Source: JBAXAB01 sp037142735 (GTDB lineage: Bacteria > Patescibacteriota > Minisyncoccia > Phycocordibacterales > CAIZLB01). From it: a DNA stretch of 14,477 nt. A program made the translations under genes and the position numbers. Every line of letters begins with the position of its first letter. Within the stretch, counting starts at the first letter, position 1. Below are positions 1 to 6,468 of the stretch, one piece after another. The stretch lies in NCBI GenBank assembly GCA_037142735.1, contig JBAXAB010000015.1:1-14477 (forward strand), given 5' to 3'. The notes beneath the pieces are model-generated. The model saw nothing but the letters and a program-made list of their open reading frames with translations, did not search any database and was not told the origin of the DNA.

Positions 1-18
1 GATCAAACTCTAAATTAA
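1..18 (-). rRNA. rrs: 16S ribosomal RNA, 5' end only (cut by window edge)
   Basis: Read on the minus strand, the window ends in AGAGTTTGATC, the near-universal sequence at the start of bacterial 16S rRNA. It is preceded by AT-rich sequence as in other 16S 5' ends, so the mature end is probably around position 18. Promoter-like sites and a structured leader lie upstream, as expected for an rRNA operon. Only the first bases are visible, so the call rests on an exact 11-base match plus context. The rest of the gene would lie to the left of position 1. Confidence 0.75.
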
Positions 19-88
19 AACCCAACTAGAACAAAATAACAGGTCTAATAGAATTTCTTGTCTTACTCTTTACTTTACTTTTACTTGC

Positions 89-128
89 GGAACAGCACAG
101 TTCAATAATTAAACTGAACCGCCTGTCC
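89..128 (-). other. Hairpin in the putative rRNA operon leader
   Basis: On the minus strand GGACAG (123-128) can pair with CTGTTCC (89-95) around one bulged base. Alternatively GCGG (119-122) can pair with CCGC (87-90). An inner stem CAGTT/AACTG (112-116 with 98-102) is compatible with either. This would fold in the transcript between the putative promoter and the 16S start. rRNA leaders commonly hold antitermination and processing structures, but no convincing boxA sequence was recognised, so the role is inferred. Confidence 0.35.
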
Positions 129-140
129 CTTGGATGTTTG

Positions 141-170
141 TATATATTCTATACATTATTAAGTTTTCAA
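141..170 (-). promoter_or_regulatory. Putative rRNA promoter P2 (downstream)
   Basis: On the minus strand TTGAAA (165-170) is separated by 18 bases from TATATA (141-146). The -35 matches consensus in 5 of 6 bases and the -10 in 4 of 6. Transcription would start near 134 and run through the leader hairpin into the 16S gene. The region is very AT-rich, so chance matches are possible. Confidence 0.4.
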
Positions 171-177
171 AGAAAAT

Positions 178-196
178 CGCCTTAAAATTCAAGGCG
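178..196 (-). other. Stable small hairpin between the two putative rRNA promoters
   Basis: CGCCTT (178-183) and AAGGCG (191-196) form a perfect six-base-pair stem with a seven-base loop. On the minus strand it is followed by ATTTTCTTTG. It could be a second terminator for the genes to the right. It also lies just downstream of the predicted start from promoter P1, so it could instead be a 5'-end hairpin of the rRNA precursor. The sequence alone does not decide between these. Confidence 0.5.
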
Positions 197-203
197 TGGG
201 ATC

Positions 204-231
204 ATTGTACTCGGATTTATTAGGGAGTCAA
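204..231 (-). promoter_or_regulatory. Putative rRNA promoter P1 (upstream)
   Basis: On the minus strand TTGACT (226-231) and TACAAT (204-209) are separated by 16 bases. Each hexamer matches the sigma-70 consensus in 5 of 6 bases, making this one of the best promoter matches in the window. It points toward the putative 16S gene and the predicted start is near 197. Tandem promoters ahead of an rRNA operon are common in bacteria, which supports the reading. Confidence 0.5.
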
Positions 232-250
232 GAGGCCAATGGGGCCTACA

Positions 251-277
251 AATAAGGGTTAAATATGGACCCTTATT
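251..277 (-). terminator. Probable terminator of the swivel/phosphatase operon
   Basis: AATAAGGGT (251-259) and ACCCTTATT (269-277) are perfect nine-base inverted repeats around a nine-base loop. The structure begins 11 bases after the stop codon of the last gene of the operon. On the minus strand the stem ends in TTATT followed by TGTAGG, so the U-tract is short and the terminator may be weak. A second small stem (AGGCC/GGCCT, 233-247) follows directly. Confidence 0.55.
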
Positions 278-288
278 GGGTGACTCAC

Positions 289-1812
289 TTAGACTTTCCT
301 AACTCTTCCAGTCTTAAGATTTAACTCTAAATTATCACCTGTTTTAAATATCTTTGTGGAAAGCTTGGTACCGATAATACAGGGTTTTCGGAGCTCACGG
401 GAGACAATTGCGGCATGACATGTAATGCCACCTTCATCAGCAATTATGGCAATTGCATTTTTCATCTGAGGTACAAGATTTGGATGAGTCTGCGTTGCGA
501 CCAGTATGTCCCCGTCTTTAAATTTTTTAAGCTCTTCTTCTGAATCAAAAGCTGTAGTTAAGACAAAAGCCCTTGCTGTTATCTTCTCTACACCTTTATC
601 AGGCCAAGAGGCAACAGTCCCCTTCACCTCTTTTGTTTCGTTTATTTCTTTAAGCCTAAATTCGAGCAAATCTTTAATCTTTGCGTGGGCCTCCTCTCCT
701 AAGTAAACCTCAACCTTTTCCCCCTTATGTACCTTTAAAAAACCCTTCTGTCTTTTTTCTAGAATATCATTATTTACCAACTTACCTTCTCTGATTAATG
801 AGATTATTTCATCATAATAATATGAAGAAATCTGATCATTAGTTAGGTGGTGCTTTTCTTGCAGGTTCTTTATAAAAATATTGGCGTAATTCAGAACGCA
901 CATCATAAATGTCTGCAGATCAAACCTCATCACTGATGAATGTCCCATTATATCTGCAATTTGAAATTCCTTTTTATCGTTATTTTCTAATATGAAATTT
1001 CTTTGTTTCGTGTGCTCCAAAATTTCTGAGATCTTCCTCTTTTCTTCCAAGAATTTAATGTTATCTTCTATAAAATTGTTAACCTCTCTTTTTACATACT
1101 CACCATCGACCAACTCACCGCCCAAAATCCCCCAGTTTAAGATCCCTAGTGTTTCTGCCATTACCTCCAGCTTCTGATCCCATTCATGATTTTTAACCAT
1201 GAATTCATCAAAAGTTTCTCCGGAAGATTTAATCACTTCAGCTAGTTCAACAACAAACTTATGGATTTTAGATATAAAAGTAAGATCCCGTCCATTGGTC
1301 GAAACCATTTCAATATCTTTATTTAAAGCATATGGTTTTATTTCTTCCTCAAATTTGAAAAAACACTGAGGCTGGGTCATAAAATAGTACGACATTGTGC
1401 GGGTAGACATTGCATGTATTTTCTCCATAAATAATGCTACGGATTCTGGATTGTTTTCCAAGCACTCTTTTTCTTTATTGTAGAATTTATTAAAAAATTC
1501 CTTACTTATTTCTAATGTCTCATTATAAGATCGATCTATGGCCTTCTGAAACTTATTCAGAAAATCCTTGTTCGTGAAATTACTAAAACCAACCTCAGCA
1601 TCTTTGTCTAAGGCTTCTTGATCATATGCACCAAACCAAAAAGAAACTGGTTTGTTCTGCGTATATACAAACCATTTTGATGGAGAGTAACCACCATTTT
1701 TACCAATATCACAATAAGCCTCATCACATAACCACAGACCATTTTGATCAATCATCCACAATGATGTGAACTGGCTTTGGTCATACATTATTTTTGGAAG
1801 CTTTTTGTCCAT
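289..1812 (-). CDS. Protein A: phosphohistidine swivel-domain protein without ATP-grasp domain
   Basis: This 507-residue protein ends in a PEP-utilizing-enzyme mobile (swivel) domain at about 397-507. The phosphorylation-site motif GGITCHAAIVSR puts the acceptor histidine at His466. Residues 1-390 are mostly helical and contain no ATP-grasp motifs. Residues 333-355 (EIISLIREGKL, then an Arg at 354) match a pre-swivel pattern also seen in proteins C and D. The swivel start is unusual: the GQxAxKG found in B, C and D is replaced by GTVASWPDKG. In PEP synthase, pyruvate phosphate dikinase and rifampicin phosphotransferase, this histidine carries phosphate from an ATP-binding domain to a substrate domain. 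Here the phosphate would have to come from a partner, plausibly protein D. It is the last gene of the block, starting 6 bases after HP1 with no Shine-Dalgarno site. The substrate is unknown. Confidence 0.93.
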   Translation of the reverse strand: MDKKLPKIMYDQSQFTSLWMIDQNGLWLCDEAYCDIGKNGGYSPSKWFVYTQNKPVSFWFGAYDQEALDKDAEVGFSNFTNKDFLNKFQKAIDRSYNETLEISKEFFNKFYNKEKECLENNPESVALFMEKIHAMSTRTMSYYFMTQPQCFFKFEEEIKPYALNKDIEMVSTNGRDLTFISKIHKFVVELAEVIKSSGETFDEFMVKNHEWDQKLEVMAETLGILNWGILGGELVDGEYVKREVNNFIEDNIKFLEEKRKISEILEHTKQRNFILENNDKKEFQIADIMGHSSVMRFDLQTFMMCVLNYANIFIKNLQEKHHLTNDQISSYYYDEIISLIREGKLVNNDILEKRQKGFLKVHKGEKVEVYLGEEAHAKIKDLLEFRLKEINETKEVKGTVASWPDKGVEKITARAFVLTTAFDSEEELKKFKDGDILVATQTHPNLVPQMKNAIAIIADEGGITCHAAIVSRELRKPCIIGTKLSTKIFKTGDNLELNLKTGRVRKV

Positions 1813-1818
1813 TTATAT

Positions 1819-2646
1819 TTATTTAAGTTCGTAATCCAAAATCATATCTTTTAAACGTAGGACTGCCTTCTGCTTACCAGCTTCATCTGATGTTATTGAA
1901 ATCTGCGGACCTTCCATGTAATTCATGAGACCTCCAATCATGTCGGCAGTAACTTCTTCTGGTTTCAAATCTGAATGATTTTGAAGATACAAAAGTTTAG
2001 TCAAATACTCGACCACTCCACTGTGACTAATAAGGACGAACTTTACCTTACTACCAGAATTCATTTTGGCCGCCATCTCTGCAATGTGTTGAATAAGCGA
2101 ATCTACTTCCTGTCCTACCTCTCTACCACCTATAGGAGAATCTGGGTAATTCTTGTCAAAAAAATCTCTGAGTAAAAGATGATTGGCTCTTGTTTCGAAA
2201 TCCTTGTTGGCAGGTTCATAAGCGGCACGTTCTGGATTGTCATCTGGTACCTCTACATATTTTGCATCCTCTGCAGCAAGTAATGGACCCAGTGCATCCT
2301 TCAAACCCTTACCCATTTCTGTTGCCCTTCCTGCTAGTTCTGTTTTTGTTCTGGTGATAGTTTTAATTCCATGCTCATCTAAAAATTCCTGGATCGGCGC
2401 CATACTTTCTTGCCCTCGCATTAACGGACTGGCGTAGCATTTAACAGTATCGAATTCCCCATCTTGAAATTCCGCATTCAATTTTGCAGTTAATGCTTTT
2501 TTACCATCTTCAGTCAGATGCCCTCCGTTATATTCCTTTTCGGGATGACGAAGAAGGTCGATTCTGATTGTTACATTAGTTCCCATTTCGTAGTTAGGGC
2601 CGGTTTCGATTGGTGCTTGTTCTGGAGCCTCGGGTGATGATTTCAT
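1819..2646 (-). CDS. HP1: histidine phosphatase superfamily protein
   Basis: A 275-residue probable cytoplasmic protein with branch-1 histidine phosphatase hallmarks. LLRHPEK carries the catalytic Arg33-His34, YASPLMRGQES carries the phosphate-pocket Arg77, and VLISHSGVVEYL carries the second histidine, His208. The usual RHG triplet is RHP here. The first 20 residues are Pro/Glu-rich, without a signal peptide; Met21, just before the conserved fold, is an alternative start. Family members hydrolyse phosphate esters (phosphoglycerate mutase-like) or phosphohistidine (SixA). Its position between two phosphohistidine swivel genes, 10 bases after B and 6 before A, suggests it acts on the phosphorylated swivel histidine or on a product of that system. 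That role is inference. No Shine-Dalgarno site is visible. Confidence 0.92.
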   Translation of the reverse strand: MKSSPEAPEQAPIETGPNYEMGTNVTIRIDLLRHPEKEYNGGHLTEDGKKALTAKLNAEFQDGEFDTVKCYASPLMRGQESMAPIQEFLDEHGIKTITRTKTELAGRATEMGKGLKDALGPLLAAEDAKYVEVPDDNPERAAYEPANKDFETRANHLLLRDFFDKNYPDSPIGGREVGQEVDSLIQHIAEMAAKMNSGSKVKFVLISHSGVVEYLTKLLYLQNHSDLKPEEVTADMIGGLMNYMEGPQISITSDEAGKQKAVLRLKDMILDYELK

Positions 2647-2656
2647 ATATTTTTGT

Positions 2657-4060
2657 TTAATTTAATATTCTTACAATTCCGTTGTCGGCATCAACTTCAA
2701 CCCTCATCCCATCTTTTAAAATCTTTGTCGCAAGTTTTGTTCCGATAATACAAGGAATGTTTAATTCTCGGGAAATAATCGCAGCGTGACATGTAATTCC
2801 ACCTTCATCTGTTATGACACCTCCTGCTTTTTTCATGATTGGCACAAATTCAGGACGAGTCATGCTTGTCACTAGGATATCTCCCTTCTGGAACCCTTTA
2901 TCATCATGAGGGTCAAGGATAACTCGAACAATTCCTTTTACATTACCCTTACATGCAATTTGTCCTTTAAAATTATCAGTCTTTTCAGTTTCAATTTCTG
3001 TAACCTTTTTAAGTTCGATAATGGCTTTTTCAAATTCGCAGAGTTCAATTTCATATGATTGGTCTGGATGGGCTATATACATACACCCATCAGCTCTTTT
3101 TTCGATTTCGGGTTTGATTGAGGAAAGATATTCAACACCTCTTATATATTCATACAGAAGGACAAGTGGAGCAAATTTCACATCTATACTTGCCTTATGA
3201 AGCATGACTACAGATACTTCAGAGAGCATGACATGCATCTGAGCAATTGGATCCTTTCTGGTGTCTCTCATCTGCATCACCAATTGTGCATACTCAGCAA
3301 TTTTTCTGGATTCTGGATCTAGAGTGACAAGCCATTCATTATGTTTTTCTTTTAGAGCAAGTGCCGCTGATTCAGACTTTTGATATTCGTCTTTTTTCTC
3401 ATCAAAATTATTCTTTATTTCTGTAAGTGCAGCAATTATTGAATCGTCATTTTTAGGCCAAAAATAATCAGTAAACATAAATTTAGACTTTCGAATACTA
3501 TTTACATGATTAGATGTAGAAATATCAAGTAACTTTTTTAACCGCCGACTTTCAAAAGATATGAAGGCAGCTTCTGTGGCCCTATCCCAGATTTTGTCTA
3601 ATTTCTCTTTATAGGACAACCCAATAACACTCAGAATCTTTTCATAATCGACATTTTCTATATAAATGGTAATTCTGGCTAGATCTAGAAACAAATCATT
3701 CAACTTGCACATATGGTGCCCAAGTTCTTCATTTGTAAGCTCTGATAAATCTTTATTAGTCAAAATCTCATACTCTACAAAAATATCTTTTTCCCAAGCA
3801 TCATACTCTGCCTGAAGTTCCTTAATAGATATTTTTCCATTAAAATATTCTCTAAATTTATCAGTCGCTATGGCAACATATTCTTTTTCGTTTAGAGCCA
3901 AGTACGAATCACGTCCTTTGGTTAAACAAAATATTGGTAGCGGGTGCTTTGAATCTTGCCAGGTCACGACGAGAAACAATGGTGATATTGCCGCTCGCAC
4001 AGAAAATACTGGATCGGTACCAATAATGTTTTTTAATTTATCTATAAGTTTATATGGCAT
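2657..4060 (-). CDS. Protein B: phosphohistidine swivel-domain protein without ATP-grasp domain
   Basis: A 467-residue protein with a swivel domain at about 364-467. It begins FKGQIACKGNVKG and carries GGITCHAAIISR, with acceptor His425, an exact fit to the PEP-utilizing phosphorylation-site pattern. The first 360 residues are unlike any catalytic domain I recognise. They include a charged helical stretch (about 215-250), MQMRDTRKDPIAQM (263-276), and YEYIRGVEYLSSIKPEIEKR (303-322), which resembles the pre-swivel linkers of A, C and D. No ATP-grasp motif and no PEP/pyruvate barrel is present, so autonomous dikinase activity is unlikely. It lies between HP2 (9-base gap) and HP1 (10-base gap). 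The likely role is a phosphate carrier or substrate-binding half of a split enzyme. Confidence 0.93.
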   Translation of the reverse strand: MPYKLIDKLKNIIGTDPVFSVRAAISPLFLVVTWQDSKHPLPIFCLTKGRDSYLALNEKEYVAIATDKFREYFNGKISIKELQAEYDAWEKDIFVEYEILTNKDLSELTNEELGHHMCKLNDLFLDLARITIYIENVDYEKILSVIGLSYKEKLDKIWDRATEAAFISFESRRLKKLLDISTSNHVNSIRKSKFMFTDYFWPKNDDSIIAALTEIKNNFDEKKDEYQKSESAALALKEKHNEWLVTLDPESRKIAEYAQLVMQMRDTRKDPIAQMHVMLSEVSVVMLHKASIDVKFAPLVLLYEYIRGVEYLSSIKPEIEKRADGCMYIAHPDQSYEIELCEFEKAIIELKKVTEIETEKTDNFKGQIACKGNVKGIVRVILDPHDDKGFQKGDILVTSMTRPEFVPIMKKAGGVITDEGGITCHAAIISRELNIPCIIGTKLATKILKDGMRVEVDADNGIVRILN

Positions 4061-4069
4061 ATTTTAAAA

Positions 4070-4921
4070 CTATTCTTTCCCCTCTTCCCCTCCAACCTTA
4101 TACTCCTTCCCTCTGTATTTTAATTGTAGATCTCCATCCTGATCTGGCTCGATTACCGACATCTCTGTCGTATCCACAACTTCATTTCCTAACTTTTCAA
4201 ACCCAGCTACGTCGACGACTCCATCATTAGCCAAATATGTAAGAAAAGCATCTAAGTGCAAGCTGTGCCCCACTGCTACCACCTTTACCTTCCTGTCACC
4301 TGAGAATTGCCCAGCAAAATCTTGCAGCCTTCTTACACCATTCAAATAACTTTCCGCAATTTCTGCTGGTTTTGGAATTTGTTGTTCACCATTGTATACA
4401 CCTTGAGATTCAAACCAGTCTCTGATAATTGCTGTGTGGTCTTTTCCGTGTTTTGCCATTAATGCCTCCCACCCTGGCAAAGTGCTTCCATCTGGTGCAA
4501 AAAACCATTCTTTTTTATTAAAGTCTTTCATAACTAACGGTGAATCGATTACCACTTTTGCACCAGCATTTTCGTTTGCTTCGTTTTGGATAGCTGCAAC
4601 AGCTGCCGAGTAACCATGTTTAGCTTCTTCCGCAATTTTTTCACGATCAAAGAAAACGACGTCTTTTCTATCTTTTAGAAGTGCTTCCGCTTCTTCAACA
4701 TATATTTGCATTGTCGAGCCAGTTCGTTCTTCATCAGACCTGCCGGCAAAAAAGAATACCGTTCCAGGTTCTGATTTTTCAATAATGTCTACAAAATCTT
4801 TTGCTCTTTCTTTGGCCTGTTCGATTCCTGCCTCAGACAATCCTTCATATTCAGCGTGATTTCCGCGTATAGAGTGTCGAGTGATAATTGCATCCGAATT
4901 GTCTGGAAGTGTTTCTTTCAT
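4070..4921 (-). CDS. HP2: divergent histidine phosphatase superfamily protein
   Basis: A 283-residue protein with the histidine phosphatase layout. ITRHSIRG holds Arg15-His16, and EGLSEAGIEQAKERA (26-40) is the typical helix after the first loop. AGRSDEERTGSTMQ (59-72) replaces the usual SPLxR with a variant keeping Arg66, and VVAVGHSLHLDAFL holds His219. It is clearly divergent from HP1, with an insert at about 120-180 containing WFFAPDGSTLPGWE. No signal peptide is seen. The start follows gene C by 4 bases, with the junction AAATTAAAATTATG identical to that between D and C. It may dephosphorylate the swivel proteins or a metabolite they make. Phosphohistidine phosphatases such as SixA belong to this superfamily, but the substrate here is not known. 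Confidence 0.9.
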   Translation of the reverse strand: MKETLPDNSDAIITRHSIRGNHAEYEGLSEAGIEQAKERAKDFVDIIEKSEPGTVFFFAGRSDEERTGSTMQIYVEEAEALLKDRKDVVFFDREKIAEEAKHGYSAAVAAIQNEANENAGAKVVIDSPLVMKDFNKKEWFFAPDGSTLPGWEALMAKHGKDHTAIIRDWFESQGVYNGEQQIPKPAEIAESYLNGVRRLQDFAGQFSGDRKVKVVAVGHSLHLDAFLTYLANDGVVDVAGFEKLGNEVVDTTEMSVIEPDQDGDLQLKYRGKEYKVGGEEGKE

Positions 4922-4925
4922 AATT

Positions 4926-6464
4926 TTAATTTAAAATTTTAATAATGCCCGTATCTGCATCTAGTTCCACCAAATCTCCAGTCTTTATTATATCAGTTGC
5001 ATTCTTAGTTCCAATGACGCAAGGCTTTCTTAATTCCCGGGACATAATGGCCGCATGGCACAATACTCCTCCCTCATTCGTGATAATACCACCTGAAATC
5101 TTCATGGCCGGCACGAAATCTGGCGAGGTCATGGGTGTCACAAGGATTTCACCTTCTTGTAGCTCTGAAGCATTTCTTCTATCTAGGATAATCCGGGCTT
5201 TGGCTTTAACTTTTCCCTTAAAGGCAATCTGCCCTTTAAGTTCCTTTATTACTTCACCGGTAGAGACTGGGCGCAATATTTCAAATAACTTGTCCATATC
5301 GCTTCCTATAAGCAAGGCCTCTGCTTTGAATCCAATGAAATAGGCATAACCATTTTTGACCCTGTCCATAATTACTTCTTTTGAAGTGGTAAGTTTATTT
5401 TCTTTCAAGCTTGAAAATATTTCTTTGTAAGTCATATTCAATACTGCATCGATTGGTAGATCAAACAATTTGGACAGTGAATCAAAAACTCGTCGGTATG
5501 CTGCATTCACCAACATTAAATTATCTACAGAGTCTGTTCTGAGGAACATAAACCAGCGTACAAATTCAATCCTTTTTTTCATTTCTTCTGGTATAACCGC
5601 AGCGGCAAGCAATCTACTTGCTTCTACAATTTCACCATCTGCATGTGCCATTAAATCCTTTTGCTTGGCATATTCTCCTTCTTTTTTCAAAGCCCTAACT
5701 CGGCTTAGGTAATATTCCTTATCGAAAAGTTCATCGTCTATATTGTGTAAAGCTAAATGTCTATATTTTTTCCAATGAGAATCAAGCGCGGTTTCGAAGT
5801 CTACTCCTTCCAATTGACTGAAAGCTAAAAGATCTCGCTGCTCAGTACTTGAGACTGGTAAACCCATTGGTCTATATACCCCATCAAGAAATTCTTTCAA
5901 GGATTCAGGGGTACCTGTCCATATTTGTTTAATTTGGGAATCCGTATCCTGTTGGATTTTTTCGATACAGAACCAGAGGAAACCAAATTCAAAAAATTGA
6001 ATCCATAACGACAAATGGTTTTGTAAATGATCCATTATTTCATACTTGGTAATCTCTCTACTTGGAACCGACTCAGCAAGATACTTTTCCATTTCTATTA
6101 TGGTTCTAAGTTCCTCGACAAGATTTTTTCCAAAATCCTTGTCTTCATTCATTTTCTGTAGCCACACCTCTCCGGCTTTATCATCGAACTTTCCGGAAAA
6201 ATATACTTTCTTAACTGGATCTTTCCCAGTCTCATAAAATCCAAAATTTATACCCCATCTCTTTTCTGCAGCACGAAGGGCATATTTATATCCGTCCATA
6301 AAAAACACAATGCGGCGGCGGATAAATCCTTGAGAAAGACCTTCTGCTTTAAAAGAAGAAATATCATCTCTAAGTTTTTTCATGTCCAGAGTCATTAAAG
6401 GATCTGTGAGAGAGTCGATTGGGAGTTTGTATTTTTCTAGGAGCTGTTGAATACGAGAAGACAT
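4926..6464 (-). CDS. Protein C: phosphohistidine swivel-domain protein without ATP-grasp domain
   Basis: A 512-residue protein with a swivel domain at about 409-512, starting LKGQIAFKGKVKAKARII. The phosphorylation site is GGVLCHAAIMSR with acceptor His470. The residue two before the histidine is Leu instead of the usual Thr/Ser/Asn, a departure from the family pattern. Residues 1-400 are helical and contain FVRWFMFLRTDSVDNL (301-316) and MTYKEIFSSLKENKL (344-358), a linker shared with A and D. ATP-grasp motifs are absent. It starts 4 bases after D and ends 4 bases before HP2, so translational coupling is likely, without a Shine-Dalgarno site. Best read as a carrier or substrate-domain partner of D; the substrate is unknown. 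Confidence 0.93.
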   Translation of the reverse strand: MSSRIQQLLEKYKLPIDSLTDPLMTLDMKKLRDDISSFKAEGLSQGFIRRRIVFFMDGYKYALRAAEKRWGINFGFYETGKDPVKKVYFSGKFDDKAGEVWLQKMNEDKDFGKNLVEELRTIIEMEKYLAESVPSREITKYEIMDHLQNHLSLWIQFFEFGFLWFCIEKIQQDTDSQIKQIWTGTPESLKEFLDGVYRPMGLPVSSTEQRDLLAFSQLEGVDFETALDSHWKKYRHLALHNIDDELFDKEYYLSRVRALKKEGEYAKQKDLMAHADGEIVEASRLLAAAVIPEEMKKRIEFVRWFMFLRTDSVDNLMLVNAAYRRVFDSLSKLFDLPIDAVLNMTYKEIFSSLKENKLTTSKEVIMDRVKNGYAYFIGFKAEALLIGSDMDKLFEILRPVSTGEVIKELKGQIAFKGKVKAKARIILDRRNASELQEGEILVTPMTSPDFVPAMKISGGIITNEGGVLCHAAIMSRELRKPCVIGTKNATDIIKTGDLVELDADTGIIKILN

Positions 6465-6468
6465 AATT

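Noticed and set aside
4945..5343. 132-residue open frame on the plus strand inside gene C
   Set aside because: It is the reverse complement of the conserved swivel domain, with no ribosome binding site and no family resemblance.
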